Source: Podarcis raffonei (taxonomy: Eukaryota; Chordata; Lepidosauria; Squamata; Lacertidae). From it: a stretch of DNA of 64,000 nt. The position numbers were made by a program, and so were the translations under genes. The notes under the pieces are model-generated. The model ran no database searches. It worked only from the letters and a program-made list of their open reading frames with translations, and was not told the origin of the DNA. Shown piece by piece: positions 25,554-37,471 of this stretch (the stretch's first letter is position 1; every line of letters starts with the position of its first letter). The stretch is from positions 11,826,001-11,890,000 of the forward strand of contig NC_070603.1 of NCBI RefSeq assembly GCF_027172205.1. The letters run 5' to 3'.

Positions 25554-26739
25554 TTTATTTTTAAGAAATGTATTCTGCATTCAGTACATATCATTCGGAC
25601 ACCACATTATATACATATACAAGACATTTTTTTCTTTAAAAAAATGGATCGCTTTAACATGGAGAAAGAACACTGACTGCTCTTTAGTGACTGATAATGA
25701 GGTGAGGGGGCACAACAACAGAGCAACGTCGCGCACTTTCCATACTGTCGATGGAGAATAAACATTCCAGGCTTTTTGGCGGAAACAAACAAACAAACAA
25801 ACAAACAACAACAACAACTCAACCTCAGTGAGAACATATTCCAGAAAATTAAAGGTAATAATAATAATAATTAGAGACACGATCCTCCAGCATTAAGACT
25901 TGGAAATCCCATTTATACCCAAACTTGATTCCCTGCCCCCGCTATGAAAATCAAGCCGATCTGGAAGTGGCTATATTCGGCTGGATCGTGCCCTAGTAAT
26001 TACACAGCCACGGTGCCACTTCAAATTCAGAAGTGACTTCAAATTGTTGGCGTGCAATACGGTCTAATATCAGGAACACAGCAACAACAAAACATTCAGG
26101 GTAGCAGCCTTATTATTATTTTTCATTCATTTTTTTAAGGTCCACGTTTAAAAACAAACAAACAAAAGAAATCTAGGATTTCTTCGCTGGATCCGCTGTC
26201 AATACCTTCTTCACAGATATATATATATCTATTTCTATATATATATATATTTATCTATTTAATTTTAATTATTATTATTTTTACATCATCAGAGACAGAA
26301 ACAGCCAAAGAAATGGAAAATCTTTGTTCAGCTGCAAGGGGAGAGGCTTGGACTATGATACAGAGCTACAAAATAACATTCAGGATTCCAACGTAGCAAA
26401 TCTACATATTTGTATGTGTGTGTTCTCCCCTCCCCTCTTTCTCCACCCCCCTACTTGCTAAATGTGCACATTGAAAACCATATCAAAATGAATGTTTAAA
26501 AAGGGCGACCGGATTCACAGTTCGAGACGGCAATGCAGGGACAAAATAAACCGAAGATGGCGGTTTAATGCCCGCCCCCTCCGCCTTGGTGTTTTTAAAT
26601 AATCAGATTATTCAAAGAGTTCGAATGCGTGTTCTTATTTATACAAATTTACCAGATAAATATTTGTATTTGTTTGTTTGTTTCTCTCCCCCTTTCTTTT
26701 TAAATTTTATCTTTTTCCCCCTCCGGAGAGATTTCTTTG
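25554..26739 (-). other. HOXC13: Probable HOXC13 3' untranslated region
   Basis: From the HOXC13 stop codon the first canonical AATAAA that I find on the minus strand is at 25559-25554, giving a 3' UTR of about 1.2 kb, a plausible length for this gene. The stretch is A/T-rich with several simple repeats: AC/AAAC around 25788-25820, ATT around 25857-25871, and AT around 26217-26250. The end point is inferred, not shown. Confidence 0.45.
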
Positions 26740-26996
26740 TCAGGTAGCGTGAAGGTGAGGTGTCTTAGATTTGCTAACGACTTTTTTCTCTTTCACCCTG
26801 CGATTCTGAAACCAGATAGTGACCTGGCGCTCGGAAAGATTAGTGGTCGCCGAAATCCTTCTTCGCTTCTCTTTGGTAATGAACTTGCTGGCGGCGTATT
26901 CCTTTTCTAATTCTTTCAGCTGGATTTTCGTGTAGGGGACTCTTTTCTTTCGACCCCTACGGTAGCTGCTCACTTCGGGCTGGAGAGGTACCACAT
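26740..26996 (-). CDS. HOXC13: HOXC13 exon 2 (homeobox exon)
   Basis: The exon follows a TTTACAG acceptor (AG at 26998-26997) and ends with TGA at 26742-26740, completing a 306-residue protein (human HOXC13 330). Residues 222-235 read [14 protein letters not shown]. The homeodomain spans about 236-295, starting [13 protein letters not shown], with helix 3 containing [14 protein letters not shown]; Trp is residue 283. The C-terminal tail is [13 protein letters not shown]. The [14 protein letters not shown] segment and the tail identify paralogue group 13 and specifically HOXC13 rather than HOXA13, B13 or D13. As usual for group 13 there is no PBX hexapeptide. Family role: a nuclear AbdB-class factor required in mammals for hair, nail and tongue papilla keratin expression and for the posterior axis. 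The sequence is essentially invariant apart from a few substitutions, so the gene is under strong constraint. Confidence 0.98.
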
Positions 26997-27054
26997 CTGT
27001 AAAGATGAGGAGAACAGGAAAGGGGAAAAAAGCAGGAGAGAGAGAACGTGGAAG

Positions 27055-27108
<54 letters not shown>
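27055..27108. repeat. (GA)n microsatellite near HOXC13 exon 2
   Basis: A nearly pure GA run broken once by AAAGA. It lies about 60 bp upstream of the exon 2 acceptor, so on the transcript it forms a long CU-rich polypyrimidine stretch just before the splice site. Confidence 0.9.
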
Positions 27109-27110
<2 letters not shown>

Positions 27111-27307
27111 GTATGTTACATTAAACAGCATCTGGTAAACTAACTGGACAATGTCTGTGCCAGACATTATGGAGAGAACAGAGAGAAAAATAAGGAAAAG
27201 GAGTTTGTATGCGTGTGGGGAAAAGGATATAAATTAGAGGAAGAGGGGGAAATGTGAAGAGGAAAGACCGAGGGAAAGAAAGAGCGGGAGGTGCTGGGAC
27301 TCGGATG

Positions 27308-27336
27308 GGCTGGCTGGCTGGCTGGCTGGCTGGCTG
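27308..27336. repeat. (GGCT)n tetranucleotide repeat
   Basis: Seven perfect GGCT units in the HOXC13 intron. Confidence 0.9.
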
Positions 27337-29768
27337 AGCAAAGTATTAATATATTAGCATAGGGCCGGGGGGACGGGGACTGCTACTATTCCAGGCGATA
27401 TTTGTCCAGGACAGATATAAAGAGACCAAGTCACGGACCAGGCATTTCGCAAGCACAGCACCCTTAACGTTAGCTCCAAAATTAGTAAAAATTGGAGACA
27501 GAATCTAACCTTCAGCTCTTCACTCCCCTTCTAAGCATCCGGTCAATTTTAACCTGTCGTTTTAAAAGACAGATCCTCTGATAGCCTAGGCGACCTCATT
27601 AATTATGCTAGCTTGTAGGATCCGGGTAGGGGACTTGGTGAGGGGAAGCAGCCGTGTGTGTGTGAGTGCGCGCGTCTGTGTTGTTCTAGAGACGCTCCGC
27701 ACTGATTGATCTATGCAACACAAGGACCATCTGCAAGCTTGAGGGACCTTGAACTAGCCTTTCCACATCCTTTGTCGCTTATGGTAGAGGCATTAAATAA
27801 AATAAAAGGGCCCAGCGGCTTTTTTAACGGACCCACGCTGTGGAGAAATGTTACCTACCTACTCCTGGTCCAGAACAGGCTGGGGAATCAATGAATTCTC
27901 ATCACCCTTAATGCATTCAGTCTTCTCCTTAATAGCCCCTTATGCTAAGGCTGTCTATGCCAATTCTTCATGATTAACTGTAATCACTAGCGCATCAAGA
28001 TCCTCCCTTCCCATGGCTTCTTGATCTAAAGATGCAGGCTTAAGACTCGATACGAAGTAAGAGTGGTTTGCGGAATAATAATAATATAAACACTGAAAAA
28101 AGAGGGGATCTCTATCGAAGCAAAGCGAAAATCTCTCCAGTTACCCCAGCCGGTCTGTTCCATAACAGATATAAAATAAAGAAACAGCCTGAACTGCTTT
28201 TGAAGACACACTTCTCCGTGCGATTGCTCTTCCTTTGTTTCTAAGAAGTGTCTATATAAGCAACGTTCACTGGGAATCCTATTAAGGCCCAAGGATAGGA
28301 AAGCAAGGCAAAATTGTGGTTCACACTACTGCGAGCGCGCTGTCTCTCACGCACCTCTCAATGTTTGGGAATTGGTGTATGGCGGCTTAATAATATTTTA
28401 AGGGCTATACAAAAATGGGATCAAAATAAATAAGGAAATGGGGCGGGTTGGGGGGGTGGAGGGAAGAGAAGAGAAGTTCATTTACAACGTCTTCCACCTT
28501 CCTCCCGAGCAATGGTAACTCACGGAGTAGGTCCTTCCAACCTCAACTACATTTTAGCCAGGCGGGTGAAAGCAATCGAGATGGGAAAGTCATCTCATGC
28601 TAGGAATCCCATGGACCTCTCTCCCCCACTCGCCGAACCCTCCCTTCAGCTTCCGCAAAGAAGTCTCAATGCCTTCTTTTTTTAAAAAAAAAAGCGCGGG
28701 GTGGGGACTTTCCCCTAGCCATCGACCCTTCCAAGCTCTGACACCAATATGTGGCTGCAACACAGTTAAGATCTAGATAGGCCTTCTCTCCCACACTCGC
28801 TACACTCTGATTCTCTTCCCATGGAAAGGGAAAACCCATCATGCAACGCTCTGCGCAGGCATTGTTGGCAAGCCCTGTCTTATCCGATGGGGTATCCCCT
28901 CTCCAGTATTCCTAAGATAAATGTGTGTGTGTGTTCTCCTCCTAACCCCACCCCCTTATTTATTTATTTCCCCGGTTACTTTATCTTAATCTCTTCGCTC
29001 CAATCCATCCATTCGAATCATTAAGAGGGGCCTGCTTATTGATTACAAGGTGGGGACCCCAAGAGCAAAGGAGACGTCCGTTGGTCTTTCATCTTTCTCC
29101 CTCTCCCTCTCCCTCTCCCTCTCGCTCCCTCCCTCCCTGTTCTAAGTGGTAAGGCAGTAAGATAAGCCCGGAGCACTCCCAGCTTTCAGGGTTACTCGCA
29201 GGCTGTCACTCATTCCAGATTTCTAACCAGAGGCAAAAGCAGCGCCTTATTTCTCGTTCTCTCCCCACTCGTCTTACAAGGTTCATTTGTAAGATTCATG
29301 TCACTTGACAGCTACTTCTGTAATTGCAATATGATTTACTGTACCTTTCCGAAAAGCCCAGCCTTTCTGAGTAAAGAGAAAGAGAGGGGGAGAGAGGGAG
29401 AGAGATGCTACCTTTTCCTATGTTCTGAAATTTAATTTAAAATATTCAAAGCGTGCGGGGGGGGGGGAATCAAAGAAAAAGATAGAGATCCAGGTAAGGG
29501 AGCCAATGCAGCGAGGGAAGGAGGGGCACGCACGCACATACACAGACAGACACAGGAGTGCAGCTGCCAAACTGGCTGCGAAAGCACCCTGGAGCTCCAA
29601 GGTACGTATCTGGATATGAGAACCGGCTGCTTTGTTTCACCTTCTTCCCCATACGTGCCCATGCAAGCGTCCCAAAGCCTATTTTACCTGGGCGGTTAAA
29701 GATATAGCATATGCACGCGATCATGCCGGAGCAAAAAAGCGCAGAAGTCGATCTCAAGAGCACCCTAC

Positions 29769-30432
29769 CTGGGAAAGGTGATTTCCAGAGATGGGTAGAC
29801 TGTGATTGCTCCTTCGAGCAATAGACCTGCCCGTCCCAACCATTAGAAAGAGCCCAGTGTTGGTATCCTTCCATGGGAAGCAGCGCGTCGTGTCTTGGTT
29901 CTGGGTGGCCACTGATACCTGGAACCACTGATACGTCCAAATAACCAGGAACCGCCTGGTAGGAGCTGGCAAAGCTCGGGTAAAAAGCAAACTCTTTGGC
30001 CCTTGAGGATAGTTCTTCGCTGGGGAGGGAGCCGCTGGGCTCGGGGTATTTTTCAGCTGGGTGGTACGAACAAGGCTTCTGTTGTAAGTTCACGTTGTGG
30101 GAATGGGACAATCGGCATCCGTAGTAGCTGCCTCCAAAAGGATAGCCATAGCCCAAGGTGGCGTTGGAGGAGGCTGGTGGCGCGGGGCACTGCCTGGCGG
30201 CATCTGGAGCAGGTATATCCGTGTAGACAGAACCCTGGTGAGTCCCAATGGTGCTGGAATGACGACCCAATACCGGGTGACTGATTAAATCCCTGCAGTG
30301 GGTAGCCGGGCAGTTCCCACTTAGCCCTTCCATTGCTGGGATTTTATTCTGGTTATTTTCATTCGGGTTCTCCTCATACACGTACATGAAGGTATCCGCC
30401 CAGCGTGGATGCAAGATCAGTGAAGTCGTCAT
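29769..30432 (-). CDS. HOXC13: HOXC13 exon 1, posterior Hox transcription factor
   Basis: The exon encodes residues 1-221 plus one base of codon 222. The ATG at 30432 gives MTTSLILHPRWADTFMYVYE, matching the vertebrate HOXC13 N-terminus. Group-13 blocks follow: CPATHCRDLISHPVLGR, VYTDIPAPDAARQC, ATLGYGYPFGGSYYGCRL, NVNLQQKPCSYHP, then SSRAKEFAFYPSFASSYQAV, PGYLDVSVVPGISGHPEPRH and DGQVYCSKEQSQSTHLWKSPFP, ending at the G|GTAGGG donor (29769|29768). The long Gly/Ala-rich insert of the mammalian protein after residue ~25 is missing; only a short Asn-rich stretch (NPNENNQN) stands there, which accounts for most of the 24-residue size difference. The frame that continues past the donor to 29470 is intronic. 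This is the 5'-most Hox gene of the cluster. No break is seen. Confidence 0.98.
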
Positions 30433-30740
30433 ATCATGGTCTGCCCGAGCTTTTTAAAACTCGACTTCCCAAAGAGAGACACCTAATTTCCCCAACATAT
30501 TGTTTACGCAGGAGCATGCGCAGAGGCAGCGGGATGGGTTCGGTTCATTAAGAAATCCGCCGGGCCACGTGACCTGTAAATAGCTCTCGCTGAAGTTAGC
30601 TCGGCCATGTGACCCTCCGGCAGCCCTATCACATTGTTCCTCTTGGCTTGGGGAAGAGAGCGGCGAGCTCCCATTGGCTATCTCTCCGCGACAGAAACAG
30701 AAATCCTTAAAGGCAAAGGGAGACACCCATTGATTGTAAA
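30433..30740 (-). promoter_or_regulatory. HOXC13: HOXC13 proximal promoter motifs
   Basis: Two E-boxes lie in near-identical contexts: GGCCACGTGACC (core 30566-30571) and GGCCATGTGACC (core 30606-30611), 40 bp apart. A CCAAT box on the minus strand is at 30677-30673 (AGCCAATGGG), and a second weaker ATCAATGGG lies near 30730. The arrangement recalls HOXC12 and the USF/NF-Y control reported for HOXB4. Transcription start and factor binding are not shown by sequence alone. Confidence 0.5.
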
Positions 30741-32111
30741 GAGCGTGGGGAAATAAATAAGGGGAATGTGGGTGTTTAAAATTTGGCCGACACAAAGAGA
30801 TTGGGATATGCCATGCTTTGTGCCTTCAGATATCCTCAGGATTAAATATCAAACTAATGATAGGAATAATATACTTCAGAAAAGCAATTGTATGTATATT
30901 TAAAATGCCCTCTCGCTATATAGCATTGACCAGCAGCCTGGTCAATGAACCGCAGAGGGGAAGGGTAGCTGGGAGGCTGAAAGGTGAGGAAAACCTAGAA
31001 ATTGCAATACCAAAGGATATGATATAAAGCGAGGTGGCAGGTAGCAGCCAGTTTATCTGATAAAGAAAAAATAGTGACTGTCTGAAGAGGCGCACCAAAA
31101 ATGAGAGAAGCTCAAATTCTAGAAGACCAAATGACGGACTAGAGCAAGTGAGCTGGAGCTTTGGGGGCTGGGGGCGCTTCTTTTTTTTATTCTTAAAATT
31201 CGCTTGCTGTCTGTCTGGCTTTCTTCTCCGCCCTCCCCCTCCCTGCATCTTCTCTTTCTGGGAATCAAGTATTGGATCTTACGGGAAGTAAGGAATCTGG
31301 ACATTTATCGCCCAGGAAATTGATTTTCTCTCAGTCTGTTTCAGTCTCAAGAGTGAATGGGGAGATTAATATCTGTTTGCTAAATAAATAAATAAATAAA
31401 AATCAGCGGATACATTTGCTCAATAGAATTGTGTGTATGTTTTTCTTCCAAAGTACAGTATCTTATTTTTCACAGAAGAAGGTATGTGAATTTTTAACCC
31501 CTTGTTTGCTTAACAAAAGATCAACGCATACCTGCTCATTATAATCGCTTTAGCTTTTATTCTAATTATTAAAAATACAATTTCCCACAGAAGGGACATA
31601 TATGACATCTTTAACTCCTCCTTTGTTTCTTGGAGGGGTATTTCTCTATTTCTTTTTTGTTGATGATCAGTATTCTGCTGCTTTTGGGGCATAAAAGAGA
31701 AAGAAAGAAAACCGTCTGCCACCTCGCAAGAATATAATAGATGCCTCCAAAACGTTTTGACGTTTTATGGGGTCTGTTCCTTGTATGAGTCCAACCCAAT
31801 AATGCTTAATCTTTCGTGCTCAACCAACTGGGGATGTTTTAAAGGGACTGGTTGTGATTATGATATTATGTTATTAATTTTTAATACTTGAGTAGTAAAT
31901 ATCGCAGCAACAATGCCTACTATTGAAAGTGTGTGTGAGATATATATATATATATATATATAAAATGTTCTCAATGTTGATTTGTGTGTGTGAAAGAAAA
32001 TAAATGCAACTCACATCATACAACGTAAACAGGATAGGAGATGGATGGGTTATAATTAAACAGATGAAATAGAAGAATAGCAGACTACTCTGCCAGAGAT
32101 TGATGGCTGCG

Positions 32112-32141
32112 ACACACACACACACACACACACACACACAA
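32112..32141. repeat. (CA)n microsatellite
   Basis: Fifteen perfect dinucleotide units. A TA run at 31940-31962 is nearby. Confidence 0.9.
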
Positions 32142-34159
32142 CTTTCTCGGGGACTCATGTCCCCAACCTTCAGAATCCTCTCACTGGCCGTTCCTGATTA
32201 GATTCTGATGGCTGAGTTTGAAATAATGTGAAATTTAACTGGAGAACATCGGGAGCACAGACTCCTTCCATTTCCCTCCCTACCCCCACATTACAAAATA
32301 TAAGTTTGACAAATCAGTGCATCCAGATATGAGGATGATAGTGTGCTAATGAAGCTAGAGCAAAGAATTAATAGTTCAGACTTCCGTCCTGCACACAGCT
32401 TACAGGCCAATGCTGTGCGTGCTTACGCGGAAAAAAAAGTCTTACCGAGTTCAATACTTTCAAGCAATATGTACTTTCAAAGAAGGGTCGGTAAGCTTCA
32501 GTTCAAGTGAAGTCAATGAAATCCCATTGCAGCCCAAGCCTCAGCAGCGGTCAAGAGAAGCAAAAAATCTTATGGAACTCTCACCCAACTCTAGCTACCC
32601 TAAGCTGTTCTTTTCAGTTGAGAACGTCAATACAAACAGCTCTATATGTGATTATAAAGGCAGGTGAAAGTCCACTTGCTCTATGTTTTGTTGGAAAGAC
32701 ATAAGAGTACCAAATGCATGTAGTATAATGTATGTGTTAAATAAACATTAATTCACCAGTTAGAATAATCATCATCATTTGCCCATTGTTTGGGAACATG
32801 CCTATCACGTTTGGAGTTCTCAGTATGAATTTTCCCCAAATAAATACTTTTTTTTTTTAATCCTCAAATGGCAATGTCTCTCTTTGCAGCAGCATTTGCT
32901 GCCTCCAAATTCCTTAGATCTTCCCGTCATCAAACTGCCATGGTCCAAGTGGAAACTAAGACAATTCCGCCAAAACCCCCAACAAAGAACCCTGTCTAGA
33001 AAATGACTTTCAGAAATGAAGTCTTTAGCAAACGTTTGGTTTTCTCCTGGAAACGTTCTGCCTTTTCAAATGGACTCCATGCTTTTGAAGCAACCGTTGC
33101 CCGAAGTCCTTCGGCCACAGCAACCAAATCAGTCCGAAGTCCAAGGTCAAGGCAAAAGAGACAAACTGACTCGCAATTAGTGTCTAGACAGAAAAGAATG
33201 AACTTCACATATAGTGCCTATGTGGCTGGGAAGCCCTCGAATCCAAAGGAACGGCCATTGCTAGAAACTGGGAGTTGGGAGAGAAGGGGGTCACTTTAAA
33301 TAGTTGGAGGCAAAATAAGGTTAGGGAACCCTGGATGAAATCACATTTTAAAGCAGCGACAAGCAAGACGCTTCAAGTTCCTGGAGTTGGTTGCAAGAGT
33401 TGGTGTCTAGAGTGGTTCACATCCCAGTGACCGGTTCTTCAGAAGATATACCTCATTAATATATATGTATGTATGTATGTATGTATATGGGCAATTGACA
33501 ATATCAGCCCAGAAAGGGTGGGGATACATGCATGAAAAGCTGGACTTCTAATGTGGGTGATGGCGGTGGGGTGAGAGAGTGGCTCCGGTAACAAAGGACC
33601 CAGTTCTGTGCTTACAGCAGCGAGGGACACTCTTCCTACCGGAGGAGAGTGAGCGTTCTGAGGTTGCCTTACGGCAGAGTAGACACAATCTGGAAATGGA
33701 CAGATTGATGGTAACCATAATAAGGGACACTACTGGGTTGTGCTTGGTTTTGAATTCGTGCAGAACAAATACCTCATTTCTAGGATGCTTGCTTGCTTGC
33801 TTATTTATTTATTTATTTATTTAGGTGTGCTTCCTGAGTAAGGAGGAGAATAGTAGTAGTAAATAAGCAAAAGATGTCCGGTATTTATTTATTTATTTAT
33901 TTATTGAATGAATGCAAGGCCATTTACAATTCCTATTTCAATGACATATAGGTTTAATTAAAATTGGGGTTTTTACAATTCCGTTTATTGTGGCACATTT
34001 GCGACAGGGAAAACGGGAAAAAACAGCAAGGACGAAAACTCGAGAAAATTTGCACATTTCATGCTTCGGGAAATTAACACTGGCTTTAAACTTCGGTGGA
34101 AATTGCAAAATAAATAAGGCCGGAGGAATGAATCCATCCAGCCTTTTGTAAGAAATGCA

Positions 34160-34160
<1 letters not shown>

Positions 34161-34191
<31 letters not shown>
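34161..34191. repeat. (TG)n microsatellite
   Basis: About fifteen perfect TG units, a potential Z-DNA-forming tract. Confidence 0.9.
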
Positions 34192-34194
<3 letters not shown>

Positions 34195-34495
34195 AAAGGA
34201 AGTGGGGGTGGGTTTGCATTTCTTAAACAGCAGGTTTATCCCACGGCCTGGCGTCCCCTTCATTTATCTGCCTTGTCTTGAGCTGCTTTTCATTTCATAA
34301 ATTGCTTAGCGGTATCTCATTTAAACGGGCTGATCTTGCTAAGATACGGAGCTGTGGATTGATAGCAGGAGTCAATTCTAGTGGGTTAATTAACTTAAAA
34401 ATGCATAAGGAGGCTTCTATCTCCGGGGGAAGAACACCGAGCAGATCTGTTTACTACATTTGCCGTGATGCAGTATATTAAAAGGGCCCCAATGC

Positions 34496-34496
34496 A

Positions 34497-34540
<44 letters not shown>

Positions 34541-34543
34541 AAA
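34496..34543. repeat. (AAAG)n microsatellite
   Basis: About eleven AAAG units, a pure purine strand with mirror symmetry. Confidence 0.9.
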
Positions 34544-35370
34544 TTTTCCTGGACTATATTAGAATCAGGTATCTGTTGTTATTGCCGATAAGGGGTACAT
34601 CTCCCAACCGCCTCCCCCGTGCATGTTGTAGACATATTGACATCCTGTTTCATAATCAGAACAGTCTATGAGAACAATGCGATAAAAATATAAGTGAGAA
34701 CACTGAATAATTTTCGGTATGGAAGTCGACATATACTATGAAGTAAGTCTCACTCGGATCAATAAAGCTTACTCCCAGGTAACGATGTATAAAATTGCAG
34801 TCCCACATGCTAGTAAGACCCATGTATATGCCTGGGATCCGACTCTTTATGTGTGAAAAAAACCTGTTCAGCCGAAAACAAGTTTCATAAGAACAATAAC
34901 ATAAATTTCAGATTGGAAACCAGGAGGAGGAAGCAAATGCCAAATTCTTTATTAGTTTGATTGCAAAGTATATGATCTGATTTAGGAAACGAGGGGTGTA
35001 TTTTTAAAATAATTAAATCAAAGCCCATCAATTGTTTGGGAACAATTGTCAATATTATACAGATCGTTCCCTGGAACTTAGGTATTATCTATTGTAGGAG
35101 ACAGAAAGTCTATGAGAGCGGTAAGTTTATTTCCCCCAGTACATTATTGTTAGAGAACTTTTGTCACCTGGACGGATTTTTTCCATGCTGTATGACATTT
35201 CTGTCAAAAGTCCAGAAACCAGCCTGACCTGATTAAGACCTGAATCCAATACCTTCCATTTGTAAAGTGCTAGAACCCGGTGATGCAAATTCATATATCT
35301 TCTCACCCCTACAAAAATTAGAAATAAACATGTTTCCACTAAAATATATACTGTTTATAAACAGAGTCAT

Positions 35371-35547
35371 AGCACAATTCTATACACTCTGATCAGAAGT
35401 AAGTCCTATTGAAGTCGGCAAGGTTTGCTCCTTTTGCAAGTATAGGATTGCAGCATTACAGTGCAATTCTAAGCAGGACTACTCAGAAGTAAGCCCCACT
35501 AAGTTCAGTTGTACCTACTCCCAGGTAAGTGGGCATAAGATTGCATC
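35371..35547. repeat. Tandem pair of an ~85-bp interspersed repeat
   Basis: Copy A is 35371-35454 and copy B is 35461-35547, in the same orientation. Each starts with GCA(C/A)TTCTA-like sequence, has CAGAAGTAAG(T/C)CC in the first half and ends with 'ataggattgca' or 'ataagattgca'. The outer ends (GCAATTCTA / TAAGATTGC) are inverted complements, giving a short foldback element, possibly a MITE. I know the motif from many lizard and snake sequences but cannot name its family. At least a dozen copies of varying age lie in this window: 6050, 10985, 21631, 21885, 24577, 34737, 38783, 42301, 43815, 45329, 56189 and 61057. Confidence 0.7.
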
Positions 35548-37426
35548 CCTGATGTATGAACTGTGGGTAAAAACTTTTTTTTAAAAGTGTAGATCTTAAT
35601 TCACTACAGTGGGGACATGTAAGTATATTTTCATGAGAATTAGGGCATACAAACAGTGCGGGGGGGGGGATAGTACCCTCGGAATATCTACACAGGGATA
35701 GTTAAAGGGGTTCTCACAGCCAACAAAGTCAATAGGAAGCTGTGGAAGTTAACATTTCATAAGCACACTAGAAGACCGGCAATCCAAAAGTAGCTCCTTG
35801 GGTGCCCAGATATATTTATAACTTCCTCAACATACCCATCTGGTGTAATGATTTATTTGTAGTGTTGGTATTTCAAAGGAAACATTTTAAAACACACACA
35901 AACCATAGGTATCCTTTCCATCTTCCTGCCACTGGTGGCTTTTGTGGCATCTCTTTATTCTTCCTCGCATTTCAGCCTATTGGTGGTTCCACCACTGAAT
36001 TTTCTTTGTCCATAAATAGTCTGTAATTTTGGCTTTTCGGACCAGTTGCTCCCCACACCGCTGCAGAATCCCCATGGCAGATTCCCACAGTAATCTTTAT
36101 ATTAGCATTTCTAGCCCTTCCATCAACAAGGAAATCTGTTGGGTCTGCCCGTCACTCGCCACGAAAGGCCCTATAATAAATATAGGGCTGGAAGGGAATT
36201 CTCTCATTCCATCAACATGCTGGGCAAGGAACATAGATTTTGAGCCATCAAGGGAAAACAAAATGCCCCGTACGGGGATATTTTAGCATTAACTGCATAT
36301 AATTCCCCCCGGAATGCAAATTTAGCCAAGAAATTGTAACTCTCCGTCTCACGTTATACAAGTACTGTACGTTCTTTCTTCTACCTCCCCCCCTTCCTTG
36401 CTTTGTGTGTGTATAAATATGTGTTTTCTTTGGTTTTTCAAAGACTCGTCTTCTGTTTTTGTTCAAACATGTTCAGTACAAAGCTAAAGCTTTGCAAACT
36501 TCTCCGCTCCATTTTGGAGAAAATTAATAGTCATGGTTCCTTCACGGCAGAACTGAATGAATATAATTGTCCCAGGATTTTTGGATTCTCTCCAAGGTGT
36601 AGCAGAAGACTCTGAAAGTTTGTAAATCCCCCCTCGCAACGGACTGACTGCACACAGGGTTGTGTGTGGAAAATGGCAGGTCAGTGTGTGTGTTCATACG
36701 CAAAGCTATGGGAGACAATAGGCGAAGCATCCACCACCCTATTTCCCCTACTTATTTTTCCCCTATTGACCATCATGAATTCCAGCAATTCACTTCTAAG
36801 CACATTTCTAAGATGTCCTCGGAGTACATCGGCTTCAAAGAGAACGTTGACATCATAGGCAGAGACGGTTCTCCAGAAAATCCAGGCGCCGTTCCTCTGC
36901 TCCTTCCTCCACGGGTTAGGGCCCAAGGAATCGTCACCGAATGGAATTGCCTCGAGAAATGGGTTGGGATAGTCCATGTTTTTAGCCATTCCTCGGAGTG
37001 AATTTCTGCCCTCCTAGTAACATGTCACGTCCTGGAGGCCTGTAGAAGTCTAGAATTTCACAGGGGCCCAGCCTCCTGGCTCACTTGTTCATTGTTTTGC
37101 CTGGCGCTGCAATGAGAAGAGCTCTAATTATTATTACAATAAAACACGTGTTCGTGGGTGCTGAAACCAGTGCATTTATTTATCTGATGATGGTGCTGAT
37201 GGTGATTATGATGATACTAATAGGACCCCTCCCTTGTCTTCCTTTGTTCCTTGTAATCCTTTCTATATCCCACCCCCTTAGAATTTTCGCAATAGAGGCG
37301 GTTCAATCTCCCTTGGCCGTCTTTTCCCCCACCCCATCCCTCAAGAAACGGCGCATTTCTTTTCTTTTTTTAAAAAAGCATAAAACACCCTCTATTTTTC
37401 CTCGCCTTATTTTCTGTAGGGTAGCT

Positions 37427-37471
37427 CCTTCCTTCCTTCCTTCCTTCCTTCCTTCCTTCCTTCCTTCCTTC
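37427..37471. repeat. (TTCC)n microsatellite
   Basis: About eleven units of a pure pyrimidine tetranucleotide. Confidence 0.9.

Larger units (their letters stand above)
26997..29768 (-). other. HOXC13: HOXC13 intron (2772 bp)
   Basis: The donor GTAGGG starts at 29768 and the acceptor TTTACAG ends at 26997, phase 1. Simple repeats include GA at 27055-27108 (about 50 bp from exon 2), GGCT at 27308-27336, and a CTCCCT/CCCT pyrimidine tract at 29096-29137 with poly-G at 29457-29467 (read on plus). No transposon or microRNA-like hairpin was recognised. Confidence 0.9.
30741..35370. other. HOXC13 upstream flank, proximal part
   Basis: No gene is recognised. The stretch holds microsatellites at 31381-31403 (AAAT), 31940-31962 (TA), 32112-32141 (CA), 33463-33487 (ATGT), 33783-33823 and 33883-33905 (TTTA), 34161-34191 (TG) and 34496-34543 (AAAG). 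A degenerate ~85-bp repeat lies at 34737-34802. The rest, notably 33000-33300, looks single-copy. Confidence 0.45.

Noticed and set aside
29470-30432. 320-codon open frame as a complete protein
   Set aside because: Only 29769-30432 is HOXC13 exon 1. Beyond the GTAGGG donor the translation no longer matches HOXC13 and the homeobox lies in exon 2.
33783-33905. Possible CRISPR-like or satellite array
   Set aside because: It is plain TTTA tetranucleotide repetition with no spacers.
36660-37001. 113-codon open frame beginning MCVENGRSVCVFIRK
   Set aside because: Overlapping frames on both strands are open here, which points to composition rather than coding. No family is recognised.
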